64,000 nucleotides of DNA from Streptomyces sp. R21 (GTDB lineage Bacteria > Actinomycetota > Actinomycetes > Streptomycetales > Streptomycetaceae): assembly GCF_041051975.1 (NCBI RefSeq), contig NZ_CP163435.1:4774001-4838000 (forward strand), read 5' to 3'. Of this stretch, positions 1 through 8,769 are shown piece by piece. The translations under genes were made by a program, and so were the position numbers. The notes below the pieces were generated by a model. That model was not told where the DNA came from and made no database searches. It saw nothing but the letters and a program-made list of their open reading frames with translations. Numbering within the stretch: the stretch's first letter is position 1; the number at the start of each line of letters is the position of its first letter.

Positions 1-336
1 GGTGTCGAGCTCGGCCCGGAATGGGTCCAGCGGCGGCTTGACGAAGCGCGCCCCATGAAACTGCGCGATGTCGCCCGCCGACTCACCTACGACCTGGTGG
101 CGCGGTCGCAGCGGATCGCGCTGGCCAAGGCCCGCCGACGTGCTGACGGCACGCTGTGGTTACCGACCCGGCTGCACGAACGGGGCGGGCTGCTGTACCG
201 GACAAGCCAGGAGGGGCGCGGTGACGTCGGGCTACGGCTGGACCAGCTCGGGACCGTCCTGGCCACCTGCGGCGTACTGCACTACCACGACCAGCACTGG
301 TCGGTGACCAGTAGCGGGAGGGCTCTCCTTGACTGA
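1..336 (+). CDS. C-terminal part of an unidentified protein, 5' end outside window
   Basis: An open frame runs from base 1 to the TGA at 334-336 without a convincing start inside the window, so about 111 C-terminal residues are seen. The segment is basic (MKLRDVARRLTYDLVARSQR), and its end (LGTVLATCGVLHYHDQHWSVT) has the helix-strand pattern of a small winged-helix domain, but I do not recognise a family. The next gene starts at TTG 329, inside this gene, an 8-bp overlap that implies translational coupling and joint function with the PLD-like protein. A helicase or methylase partner in a defence operon would fit, but nothing visible proves it. Confidence 0.55.
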   Translation, partial: GVELGPEWVQRRLDEARPMKLRDVARRLTYDLVARSQRIALAKARRRADGTLWLPTRLHERGGLLYRTSQEGRGDVGLRLDQLGTVLATCGVLHYHDQHWSVTSSGRALLD

Positions 337-2998
337 GACCGCACCGGCACCGGTCGTGGTGGAGCCACCAACCGCGTTCGCCTCTCCGCTGACCCTCATC
401 CTCGACGAGGAGCGCACGGGCGCGCGGAACCTGGAAGAAGCACTCTTCCTCAGTTTCACCGCCGATCTCGGCTTCTTCGAGGAGGTCGCCCTCGGCATCA
501 CCCAGGCCACCGGCGCACGCGTCACGGTGGCGGGAGACGTCTCCATGGCCCGGAACGATCCCCGCTCCGTCCGGCGGGCCGGACGGAGCTATCTCGCCGG
601 TCTGGCATACGCCCACGGTGCCGCGTTCCATCCCAAGCTGATCGTCCTCGCCGGACCGGAACACGCCATCATCGCTCTCGGCTCCGGCAACACCACGCTG
701 GCCGGCTGGCAGGCCAACGCCGAACTGTGGACGGTTCTGCGGGTGGACGGCGAGCAGAGTCCCGCCGCGGTTCCGGAGCTGTCGGCATGGCTGCGCGACC
801 TCCCGGAAAAGGTGAGGTTTTCCGCCGGAGTGCCACAGTCGCTGAGTCGGGTCGCAGCGCTGCTGGACCGGCTCCACCGCGACAGGACACCCAAGGCGCC
901 ACAGGTCCGCGTCGTCAGCAGTCTGCGCTCGCCGATCATCGATCAGCTGCCGCAGGGGCCCGTCGACGAACTGGCCGTGTTCGCGCCCTTCTACGACCGG
1001 CGCTCGATGGCACTGCGGCGGCTGCTCGAACGCTTCCGTCCGAGCCGGTTCGCCCTCGCCTACCAGCCCGGGCTCAGCGATCTCGACGGTCCGTCGGTCG
1101 CCGCCCTGGTGAAGGAGTACGACGGACGCGTCATCAGCGACAACGACCAGCGGTACCGCCACGGGAAACTCGTCGAGTGGGTCTCCGAGGGGCAGCGGTG
1201 GGCCCTGACCGGCAGCCCGAACCTTTCCGCCGCGGCCCTGCTGCTTTCCCAGGGCGAGGGAGGCAACTGCGAACTCGGCGTCATCACCCCCATTCCCGCC
1301 ACCCTCCTTCCGGACGGCACCGACGAGCCCGCCACCCGGCTGCACACGGCCCCACCCCTTCCCCGTCCCATCGCCGGCAGTGGGCCGCTGCTGCTCGGTG
1401 CCCTACGCGTACCGGACGGCCTGGAGATCAGCGTGGCCCGGCCTCTCTCCGACACCGCTCACCTGGAGTTGTCTCAGGCGGCAGCACCGCCGGAGGCATG
1501 GGAGCGCATCGCCGAAATCCCGCCCGGACAGGCCACGCTGACGGTGACGGCTCCGGCTGATGCGGGCAGCCGTGTGCGCCTGGTCGTAGTCGACAGCGAC
1601 GGCGTACCAAGCTTCGGCAACATCGTGTTCGTCGTCGACCCTGACCGCGCCCTGCGCCGAATGACTCCGGCCCAGTCCCAGACCCCCACAACACGGCCAC
1701 CCGACCTGTTCGCGGATCCCCGGCTCGCCGAACGATTCCTGGGCGACCTGGAAACCCTCCGTACGGGACTGACCCCCACCCCAGCGGGTGTATCCGCGAG
1801 CAGCAGCACTGGCGGTGCGGTCGCTACGGCCCCGCTGGACGGCGACGAGGACGGCTGGGAGAGCTACCTGGACGAATGCGCCGGACGCGTCGGACACCAG
1901 CTCACTCGCTTCGCGCTGGGGCTCCCACTGCCCACCGACACCAGCACGCCCTTTCAGGACCTGCTGCCCGTCTCCTGGGACGAGCGGTTCACCGACGACA
2001 TCGAAGCCGCCCTCGACGATGACGACGCCGAGGCCGTGGCAGCAGAGCACGACCCCGAGGCAGCCGGTAGCGAAGCGAACGCCATCACCCTGCCCGACCT
2101 CCGGCAGGCCGACCAGGAAGTCCGCCGTAGATACCGGCGCTGGGTGGAGCGCCTCGTCGCCCTCGCTCCCCAACTGGGCCCTCCGGAGCGCATGCTCGTC
2201 GTCCGGCTGACCTTGTGGACCGTCGCGGCAGGCGCCTGGCCCCCGGCACACACCGACTGGCTGCCACTGCTCTCCCGGGCCGTTCGCGCACTGAACCGAA
2301 ACGATCTCCCCGAGCGGATCGAGCCGCAGGTCGCCAGCCTCGCCGCAGTCGCCCTCGCCGTGCTCCGAAGCCACGCCCCACGCTACGAGATCACCCCTGA
2401 GACACTCGCCTTCAACGAAGCCTCCCAGGCAGTCGGCCACCTGCTTCCCGCAGTGGACTCCGCGTACGTCGCGGAATACACGGCGCTGCTCGACACAGCC
2501 TTCGGCCCAGCCGTCGACCAGGCCGCCGTGCTCGATGTCGCGTCGGACGTCGTCCAGGACGATCCCCTCACTGACGCCGTATGGTCCCTCGCCGAGAAGA
2601 GGCGCGACGTACACCGCCACGGACGACTCCTTCTCCATGTCACCGGCCGCTTCAGCAACCCCGCGCTGGTGGCACTCGAAGCAGTCGGCGCCGCCGAGGA
2701 TGCGCCCCTCGTCGGGGCCTGGGCCGACTCGGGCTCGGACTCCGGCGGGGGAGCCTGGGCGCTGGTCGTCTGGCGTCGACCCGACCTCATCGTGGTCGAT
2801 GCCCGCCGGCCGATTCCCCTCTGGCGGCATTACCGGCTCACCGGACTGGTAGGCCCCAGAGCCCTCGCCGCACAGCGCGGCTTCGAATCCGCCGCCTCCG
2901 TCCCCCACGGCCCCCGCAACCAGCCCTTCGAACTGGCTCACCAAGTCCTGTCGGACCTCGGCCTGGTTGGATCCCGTCCACCACAATGTGAGCCATAG
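329..2998 (+). CDS. Phospholipase D-like domain protein, 889 aa
   Basis: Two HKD-like half-sites are visible: residues 101-121 (HPK, then GSGN) and 278-298 (HGK, then GSPN). This is the H-x-K...G-S-x-N arrangement of the PLD superfamily, whose two halves form one active site used by nucleases and phospholipases. The canonical Asp of HxKxxxxD is not obvious, as in many PLD nucleases of restriction systems. Residues from about 440 on are Pro/Ala/Asp-rich, then largely helical, with no recognised domain. The TTG start is chosen because GGGAGGG (316-322) sits 6 nt upstream. It is coupled to the preceding partial gene. DISARM and Dpd systems use PLD-type proteins (DrmC, DpdK), but this one is much longer and I cannot assign it to either. 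Confidence 0.75.
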   Translation: MTETAPAPVVVEPPTAFASPLTLILDEERTGARNLEEALFLSFTADLGFFEEVALGITQATGARVTVAGDVSMARNDPRSVRRAGRSYLAGLAYAHGAAFHPKLIVLAGPEHAIIALGSGNTTLAGWQANAELWTVLRVDGEQSPAAVPELSAWLRDLPEKVRFSAGVPQSLSRVAALLDRLHRDRTPKAPQVRVVSSLRSPIIDQLPQGPVDELAVFAPFYDRRSMALRRLLERFRPSRFALAYQPGLSDLDGPSVAALVKEYDGRVISDNDQRYRHGKLVEWVSEGQRWALTGSPNLSAAALLLSQGEGGNCELGVITPIPATLLPDGTDEPATRLHTAPPLPRPIAGSGPLLLGALRVPDGLEISVARPLSDTAHLELSQAAAPPEAWERIAEIPPGQATLTVTAPADAGSRVRLVVVDSDGVPSFGNIVFVVDPDRALRRMTPAQSQTPTTRPPDLFADPRLAERFLGDLETLRTGLTPTPAGVSASSSTGGAVATAPLDGDEDGWESYLDECAGRVGHQLTRFALGLPLPTDTSTPFQDLLPVSWDERFTDDIEAALDDDDAEAVAAEHDPEAAGSEANAITLPDLRQADQEVRRRYRRWVERLVALAPQLGPPERMLVVRLTLWTVAAGAWPPAHTDWLPLLSRAVRALNRNDLPERIEPQVASLAAVALAVLRSHAPRYEITPETLAFNEASQAVGHLLPAVDSAYVAEYTALLDTAFGPAVDQAAVLDVASDVVQDDPLTDAVWSLAEKRRDVHRHGRLLLHVTGRFSNPALVALEAVGAAEDAPLVGAWADSGSDSGGGAWALVVWRRPDLIVVDARRPIPLWRHYRLTGLVGPRALAAQRGFESAASVPHGPRNQPFELAHQVLSDLGLVGSRPPQCEP

Positions 2999-3089
2999 CC
3001 TGGGGAGTTTCTACATGTCCATCGCGGAAGATCCGCGTCACGGACACCCGATCACCGCGCACTCACGATCAGTCGAGACCAAGGTGCAA

Positions 3090-3123
3090 GCGGCATCGAC
3101 AGCAGTATGCATGTCGATGCCGC
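3090..3123. terminator. Bidirectional hairpin between convergent PLD and CHAT genes
   Basis: Perfect 11-bp inverted repeat: GCGGCATCGAC at 3090-3100 and GTCGATGCCGC at 3113-3123, with a 12-nt loop. It lies midway between the stop of the PLD-like gene (2998) and the stop of the CHAT gene (3149), where two converging transcripts would need termination. There is no T-run, which is common for actinomycete terminators. Confidence 0.6.
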
Positions 3124-3148
3124 GTCTCAGCGGCGACACCGCCCGCGT

Positions 3149-6100
3149 TCAGATCCCGGCGTGCAGGTGGGCCGCCCAGAGGTAGGGGGACTTGGGATAG
3201 CGATCACGGACCTTGCGCACAGTGTGGTGCAAAGCACGGGCCGCCGCATCCGTGTCGAGGCCACCATGCTGGTCAGTGACCCCGCCGAGCTCAGCATAGA
3301 AGTCAGCTGCCATGTGCGAGGCAACCTCGTCGTTTATCTCCCAGAGGGTGCCGATGACGTGGGGAAAACCCGCGAGCTGAAAGGCCGATGTGAGATGGAT
3401 GGCCTCGTCGATCAGCTCCACGGATTCCATGAACGCTGTTCGGCACGCTGACAGGTAGGCCAGTTGGGCCGAGTCCATCTTCATTCCTGCAAGGCTCGCC
3501 ACCGTCAGCGGATCACGTTCGTGGTCGTGCAGAAGCAACAGGCTCTGGGACGGGTCGTCGGGGTCGTGGGCACCGTGGCACGCGAAATGAACGATCCCGG
3601 AATCGGAGAGGGCCTTCAGGACCCGAGCCTTGGTCGGTCGTGTCTCCGGCCCGGGGACGGTCATGCCGTCAGCTTCTGCACCCGGCGCCATGAGGAGCGT
3701 CGGCTCGGGCAGCAGGCCGCACAGCAGTGCGGCTTCTTCAGAGACGTGGTCCAGGCGACCTTGAACGCCCGGAGTTGTGGGCATGGCCACGATCAGTGAC
3801 CGGCTCACGGACGGCGCGGAGGTGTGACGACGGCGCGCGTGGTGCAGTGCGCGGATCGTGGTGGTGTACGAGGAGACGACACGGTCCATGACTGTCGGCG
3901 GTTCCCCGTCTCTCAAGTCCGCCCGGAGCGACTCGGAGTGATGGCCGGCAGCGTGCAGAGGTAGCAGCGAGAGGAGCCCGCCAGGCGCCCACCAGACGCG
4001 GGGCCACGACTGTCCGGGAGAGGGCTCACCAGTGAAACCAAGGCTGCGCAAGACCGGTTCGACCGCCGCGTCCCACAGCCACTCCAAGACAGCGTGAAGG
4101 GTCGCTTGCGCCTCCTTTCGCGTGATGGGCGACATGCGCGGATCCGCAACGGTTTCCAGGGCCCTATGGAAGGTCTGTATCTGGTCGATGATGAGGTCGT
4201 ACGTGAGGTCGGGCAGGTTCAGGGACTCGATGCCATCGGACGTCAACAGCAGTGCGTCGCTGCGGTAGCGGCTGACGTTGAAGCTCACCACCGGGCCGGA
4301 GGTGGCTTGTGCCAGGAGCTCACTGACGGCAGGGGGACGAGCGAAGCTGGCGAATCCGTCCTGCGCTCGGATATTGCCCAGCGTGGCCTGAAGTTGGTCG
4401 GCGCGGCTGCGTCGTTGCTCCTCGGCATCGACCGCACGTACGGCGGCGCTGACTTGTCCGTCGGGTTCCGTGAGAGAAGCCAATTCCATCGGCCGGTCCA
4501 GCTCGTCACGAAGTACCTCGAAGCGATGGGCCAGGTCGGGATGGCGCTCGCGAAGCTCTGCGAGGTCGCTCCGCATGTCCAGCGCCTGGCTGTGGAGGAC
4601 GCCGCGGCCCACCTCGATCAGCTGCAGTGCTCGCGCTGCTCGATCAGCGAGTGTGCCTTCGCGAGAAGCAAGAGCCAGTGCCGCCGCATCTCCGGCCAGC
4701 CCGGACCACTTGCCCATGGCGTGCTGCTGGTCACCACGGCTCAGTCGGCGGTCTGCCACTTCGGGCAGCAGGTGTACGGCGCTGGCCAAGAGATCGGCTG
4801 CGAGATCAGGATCCGACCGTCCGGTCATTGAGGCCGCTGCCTGAGCGGCCCGAATACGAATCGAGGGCCTGGCCCCGTCGGCTCGCGCGCCTTCCATATG
4901 GGCGGCCAGTGCGCGATCAAAGTCGTGCCGCGTGTGAGTCCGCTGATACCGGCGATACAGGGCCGCCCCGAGCTGGAACAGGTAGTCGGCGCGCTCCGGA
5001 TGTTCCGCGGACGAGATGTCGAGCGCGGCCTGGCACGCAACCACCGCGTCATCCAGATCCGCTATGGACCCGGTCTTCTCGAACCTGACGGTCAACACAC
5101 CTCCCAGCATGGACAGGTACCTCGGGCGCTCAGGGTGGTGGGACGGAACGGTGGCGGTCGCGTCATGTCCCGCTGCGACCGCGCCGTCCAGGTCCTCAAA
5201 GCCTCCAGTGCGCTGGAAACGGGTGTGCAGGGCGGTGCACAGATTCGCGAGAAAGCGAGGGCGGTCAGGGCTACTTGCATCCGTGATGCCGAGGACTTCG
5301 CGGTTTCTTCGGACCACCTCGTCGAGGTCTTGAGGGTCCCCGTTCCGCTCGTAACGTTGCAACAACACTGTGCCGAGATTGGACAGCATCGCCGCCAAGG
5401 CGGAGTGTTCACGGGGTGCCGTCTTCACGGCTCCGTGCGCGAACTCGATCGCGGCGTTCAGGTCCGACAACGCCCCGGTGTGCTTGAACCGAGTCCACAG
5501 CATCAGACCGACGTTGGACAGACGGGTCGGCCGGTCGACGTGACCGTCCGCGGTGGCCTGAGCGGAAGCGCGACTGGCGCTGATCGCCTCGTCCAGGTCG
5601 GCCATATGGCCAGTGCATTCGAAACGCTGCCCGAGAGAGATGGCCAGGTTGTTGAGGACCGCGTTGAACTCGGTCTGGTGCGGGGTGATTTCCCGGGAGG
5701 CAGCGCGGTTCATCTCGATCGCCGTATCGAGGTCAGACCTGTTGCCGCCGAGGCGGTATCGCGCCAGGAGAGCTTGCCCCAGGCCGGAGAGACGAAGCCC
5801 ACGAGCCCGGTGCCCCGGCGGGAGCATGTCCAGAGCTTCCCGGAACGCAATAACAGATCGGCCCAAATACACTGTTTCACCAGTGCGTTGGAATCGAGTC
5901 AGCGTGACGGTGCCGAGCCCAGACAGGAACATGGAGCGCGCAGGATGTTCCTCGGGAGCCGCCTCGACTGCGGCCTGGCAGCACTCGATCGCGTTGTCCA
6001 GATCCGCCAGCGCGCCGGTGCTTTCATATCGGCCGTGCCAGGCGGTCCCCAGATTGTGAAGAACTCCCGCCTTCTCGTGGTCCTCGGTACAGAGGTCTGA

Positions 6101-6964
6101 GGCTTCCTGGAAGGCTTCGATCGCCGCGTCCAAGTCCGACAGGATGCCGCTCTCGGTGAACCTGGTCTTCAGCGCGGTACCCAGGTTGTTGAGCCCGCCA
6201 GCCCTGCCGACAGCGGAGCCCACAGAAGCTTGGACTGCCAATCGGCCGGTCTCGATCGCACCGTCCAGGTCCGCCGCCGCACCTGTATGAGTGAAGCGCG
6301 TCATCAGCACACCTGACAAGTTGGACAGCATGCCCGGCTGTTTCGGATGCCCTGTTGCCGTGCTTTCCACTGCGCCCAGGGCCGCGTCGATCGCCGCGTC
6401 CAGATCCGCCAGTTCGCCACCCGCGTCGAAGTGGGAACTCAGGATGACGGAAAGATTGGACAGCGTTTCCGCGTACTCACTTTTTCCACGGGGAATAGCG
6501 GCCGCGATACGGCGCAGGAGATCGGTCACTCTTGCGCGCAAAGCCGGGCTCGGCGAAGCACTCATCCCTTGCTGGATCCTCCAGACGAAGCCGAGCGCGC
6601 GCTGGGCCACATCTGGAAGGAGTTCGTCCGGCAGATCCTCCTCATCTGCGCCGAACACGAAGCAGGGCGTGAACTTCGCGACGGCTTCATCTCTGTCCCG
6701 CTGCCCAGCCCCTTCGGGAAGTGCCTTGTACCTGGAGACATGCAACCAACCGAGGAGGTAGTAACCTTCCAGGTCGGACTCGTCATCGTGGAGTATCGAG
6801 GCAAGCTGACGGGCTTCGACCAGCGCTTCCGGCTCCAGCACAACCCGAGGATCTTGTTCGCGGGCGAGCCGGTCCAGCCGTAACTCCACTACGGCAATGC
6901 GCTTCTCCACTTCGCTTTTCCTTGCGAAATCCTGCTCACGCCCCTGCATAAACCGTCCTGTCAC
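3149..6964 (-). CDS. TPR-repeat CHAT-domain protein, 1271 aa (caspase-like protease)
   Basis: The C-terminus is a CHAT domain of the caspase/separase clan, with HFACHG (catalytic His about 1130) and LSACRTA (catalytic Cys about 1174). CHAT proteases cleave partner proteins in bacterial and eukaryotic conflict systems. Residues about 180-740 are some 12 tandem TPR-like units of 45-46 residues, each starting near DLDxAI and containing LxNLGxxLxxRFxxTG, likely the sensor or scaffold part. A charged linker (about 820-900) precedes the CHAT region. Start GTG 6964 has GGAG 8 nt upstream; ATG 6949 is an alternative. It is last in the - strand operon, 79 bp after the membrane protein gene. Inference: a sensor-protease whose target may be the co-encoded membrane protein. 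Confidence 0.9.
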   Translation of the reverse strand: MTGRFMQGREQDFARKSEVEKRIAVVELRLDRLAREQDPRVVLEPEALVEARQLASILHDDESDLEGYYLLGWLHVSRYKALPEGAGQRDRDEAVAKFTPCFVFGADEEDLPDELLPDVAQRALGFVWRIQQGMSASPSPALRARVTDLLRRIAAAIPRGKSEYAETLSNLSVILSSHFDAGGELADLDAAIDAALGAVESTATGHPKQPGMLSNLSGVLMTRFTHTGAAADLDGAIETGRLAVQASVGSAVGRAGGLNNLGTALKTRFTESGILSDLDAAIEAFQEASDLCTEDHEKAGVLHNLGTAWHGRYESTGALADLDNAIECCQAAVEAAPEEHPARSMFLSGLGTVTLTRFQRTGETVYLGRSVIAFREALDMLPPGHRARGLRLSGLGQALLARYRLGGNRSDLDTAIEMNRAASREITPHQTEFNAVLNNLAISLGQRFECTGHMADLDEAISASRASAQATADGHVDRPTRLSNVGLMLWTRFKHTGALSDLNAAIEFAHGAVKTAPREHSALAAMLSNLGTVLLQRYERNGDPQDLDEVVRRNREVLGITDASSPDRPRFLANLCTALHTRFQRTGGFEDLDGAVAAGHDATATVPSHHPERPRYLSMLGGVLTVRFEKTGSIADLDDAVVACQAALDISSAEHPERADYLFQLGAALYRRYQRTHTRHDFDRALAAHMEGARADGARPSIRIRAAQAAASMTGRSDPDLAADLLASAVHLLPEVADRRLSRGDQQHAMGKWSGLAGDAAALALASREGTLADRAARALQLIEVGRGVLHSQALDMRSDLAELRERHPDLAHRFEVLRDELDRPMELASLTEPDGQVSAAVRAVDAEEQRRSRADQLQATLGNIRAQDGFASFARPPAVSELLAQATSGPVVSFNVSRYRSDALLLTSDGIESLNLPDLTYDLIIDQIQTFHRALETVADPRMSPITRKEAQATLHAVLEWLWDAAVEPVLRSLGFTGEPSPGQSWPRVWWAPGGLLSLLPLHAAGHHSESLRADLRDGEPPTVMDRVVSSYTTTIRALHHARRRHTSAPSVSRSLIVAMPTTPGVQGRLDHVSEEAALLCGLLPEPTLLMAPGAEADGMTVPGPETRPTKARVLKALSDSGIVHFACHGAHDPDDPSQSLLLLHDHERDPLTVASLAGMKMDSAQLAYLSACRTAFMESVELIDEAIHLTSAFQLAGFPHVIGTLWEINDEVASHMAADFYAELGGVTDQHGGLDTDAAARALHHTVRKVRDRYPKSPYLWAAHLHAGI

Positions 6965-7043
6965 TTCCCGATCTCCGTCTCCTGTAGATCTGATTGCCGC
7001 ACCGCCCAGGACTGCCGAGGCGAGTCTCTGAATTCGACGGAGC

Positions 7044-7979
7044 TCACGAAGCCGGTTCCGCCACAGGCGCCGGGCTGCTCAGCCGTCGCATGACCGCGCC
7101 ACCGAGCAGAGGACCCATCGGCTGTTCCTCGATGCGCAGCTTGTCGGCCAGGTCCGCCAGGTGAAGGCGCACAGATGCCTCCAGCAACGTGGCGTAGGTG
7201 TCCGACGCAGCACGGAGGCGACGTGCCAAGACGACCACCATCGTGGCGGCCAGCGGCGCTGCAGGCCACCACCACCAGGCCAGAGGCAGATAGAGCAGGG
7301 CCCATCCACCGAGGACGGCAGCTCGCGCCAACGCGGCGCGGGACCTGCTGATCTCGCCACGTATCTCTTCCGGCAGCACTAGCCAAAGGTGTGGCCAGAG
7401 GATGAGGAGATTGATATGTGCATCTCGGTCCAGCCGAACCGCCGTGGCGTGGATCCGGTCACCACTCCAAGTCGGCCGTTCAGGCCGCTCCACGGAGATA
7501 CGTTCATACCTGTGGGCAGCGCGGTGACGCTCCCGGGGCCTGGGACGGTCAGCCGGTCGCGGAGCGCGTTCCAGAAGCCGTAGAGCTTCGTACTCCGCCC
7601 GTGCCGCGTCCCAGCGACGCTGCCGGCGTGCCACGTACCACTCAGCCAACTCACCGAACAACCACGGCCATGCACCCCAGCCGGCAGCCAGGGTCACACG
7701 CTCGACAACGGAGCCGAGGGACTGGGCAGCCAGACCAGCGGCGGCCGCACCGGCCAAGATGGCAGCAAGCAGCACGACCTGGCCGCCTACCGTAGTCGCC
7801 ACGGGAGCCCGGGCAGCGTCCGAGATCGCGTGAGTAAGCCGCCCCACGTCCAGCGCAGCGCTCTGCCCGAGAGTGCGTCCGGCTGCGGCGACCGCCAAAT
7901 AGAGCGCGCCTGGGAGTACGAGGAGAGTCAGCCACCGCTCGGCCAGCTTCTTGCTGAGTTCACTGAGCAGCCCTCCCAC
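7044..7979 (-). CDS. Multi-pass membrane protein in CHAT operon, 311 aa
   Basis: Family not recognised. Hydrophobic segments lie at about residues 16-35, 66-88, 191-203 and 221-252 (including AWWWWPAAPLAA). Between them is a basic, Arg-rich cytoplasmic-looking stretch (about 117-175). An amphipathic C-terminal helix follows. The start is set at GTG 7979 because TAGTG overlaps the stop of the upstream gene by one base, so translation is coupled; a longer open frame upstream to 8177 overlaps that gene and is rejected. Its place between a small Cys-rich protein and a TPR-CHAT protease suggests a membrane effector or anchor activated by the protease. That role is inference. Confidence 0.7.
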   Translation of the reverse strand: MGGLLSELSKKLAERWLTLLVLPGALYLAVAAAGRTLGQSAALDVGRLTHAISDAARAPVATTVGGQVVLLAAILAGAAAAGLAAQSLGSVVERVTLAAGWGAWPWLFGELAEWYVARRQRRWDAARAEYEALRLLERAPRPADRPRPRERHRAAHRYERISVERPERPTWSGDRIHATAVRLDRDAHINLLILWPHLWLVLPEEIRGEISRSRAALARAAVLGGWALLYLPLAWWWWPAAPLAATMVVVLARRLRAASDTYATLLEASVRLHLADLADKLRIEEQPMGPLLGGAVMRRLSSPAPVAEPAS

Positions 7980-8371
7980 TACGGGAGCCTCTCCCGGATC
8001 AGCGCCGTCGCGCCGGGGGCGAACTGGCAGCGTGGCACGTCGCCGTCCGCTTCCTGACCGGATCGACCGATACACAGCTGCAAGGGACACCGGTACACGA
8101 CGTCCAAACCAGCAACACCGGCCGACATCACGCTGCGGCCCATTCCCCCATACACCCCCGATGGATCGCCTGCGCATCGAACCGCTGCATGCAAGGCGTC
8201 CAGAAGGGTAGTGAGCGAGACGTCTGCGGGCGGCCTGCCGACTGCGGCTTCGACAGCACGCAAGGCGGCGTCGTCCTCGTCAAGCAGCGCGGCGAGTTCG
8301 TCCCGATGCCCACACACGTACGACAGCGCCTTGGCGATCCTCAGGCCGCCTACTTCCACCTGGCTCGTCAT
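7979..8371 (-). CDS. Small Cys-containing protein in CHAT operon, 130 aa
   Basis: Unrecognised family. The N-terminal half (about 1-65) is predicted helical. The C-terminal half carries VVYRCPLQLC and PRCQF, a CxxxxC plus a third Cys that could bind metal. It starts at ATG 8371, inside an ATGA overlap with the upstream 80-aa ORF, and ends in a TAG that overlaps the GTG of the membrane protein gene. The segment encoding GVAGLDVVYRCPLQL (8079-8147) is duplicated at 12062-12130 with 61 of 69 bases identical, and the reading frame through VVYRCPL is kept, which argues that the protein sequence is real. Possible adaptor or effector-associated domain, inferred from operon position only. Confidence 0.6.
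   Translation of the reverse strand: MTSQVEVGGLRIAKALSYVCGHRDELAALLDEDDAALRAVEAAVGRPPADVSLTTLLDALHAAVRCAGDPSGVYGGMGRSVMSAGVAGLDVVYRCPLQLCIGRSGQEADGDVPRCQFAPGATALIRERLP
8079..8147. repeat. 69-bp dispersed repeat, island copy
   Basis: Matches 12062-12130 in the same orientation at 61 of 69 positions, both containing GGGACACCGGTACACGACG. This copy lies inside the 130-aa gene of the CHAT operon. On the - strand both copies can encode a peptide with VVYRCPL. Confidence 0.8.
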
Positions 8372-8610
8372 ACAGAACTTCGCCCCCTGCGCCTTGTTGA
8401 TCTACTAGGCCGCCATTCTTGCTCCAAACGTGCAGGTACACCCGCGGGTTCGGCCAACTCCCTCAGCCAGAGCAGAGAGACGTCGAGGTACTTGAAAGGA
8501 CGGTTCAACCGATCCTCTGCGCGAGCAATGCATAGACGGTGGTACGCCATGCGCCGTGCTGCCGCTGACGGCGTACCGCAGCATGCAAATTCGCCTTCGT
8601 AACGCGACAT
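8368..8610 (-). CDS. Possible first gene of CHAT operon, 80-aa hypothetical
   Basis: ATG 8610 to TGA 8368, giving an ATGA overlap with the next gene, the same tight spacing as the rest of the operon. The product is basic at its C-terminus (RSTRRRGRSSV) and has a helix YLDVSLLWLRELAEPAG, but no family is recognised. No good ribosome binding site is visible; AGGTGA is about 20 nt upstream. It could be non-coding leader sequence. The overlap is the only positive evidence. Confidence 0.35.
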   Translation of the reverse strand: MSRYEGEFACCGTPSAAARRMAYHRLCIARAEDRLNRPFKYLDVSLLWLRELAEPAGVPARLEQEWRPSRSTRRRGRSSV

Positions 8611-8657
8611 CCTGAAGCAACTGTCACGCTGTCACCTCACCGCTTGGGAGGAATCTG

Positions 8658-8673
8658 GGAGAAGATCTTCTCC
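8658..8673. repeat. 16-bp perfect palindrome near the island end
   Basis: GGAGAAGATCTTCTCC is perfectly self-complementary. It lies about 100 bp inside the island from the tRNA-derived junction and just upstream of the possible first gene of the CHAT operon. It could be a recombinase arm or excisionase site, or an operator for the - strand operon. No evidence separates these. Confidence 0.5.
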
Positions 8674-8769
8674 TAGAGCCCTCGCGAAACCACCCGAGAC
8701 CAACGGCCACCAACAGCCTGACCTGGGCATACATCCTTCGCAGCTGGTGGGCAACATGATCGGACCTAA

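Noticed and set aside
83..1345. 420-aa - strand frame opposite the PLD gene
   Set aside because: Shadow of the PLD-like gene; no domain, and the PLD motifs are on the + strand.
7980..8177. N-terminal extension of the membrane protein
   Set aside because: It lies entirely inside the 130-aa gene in another frame; TAGTG coupling supports GTG 7979.
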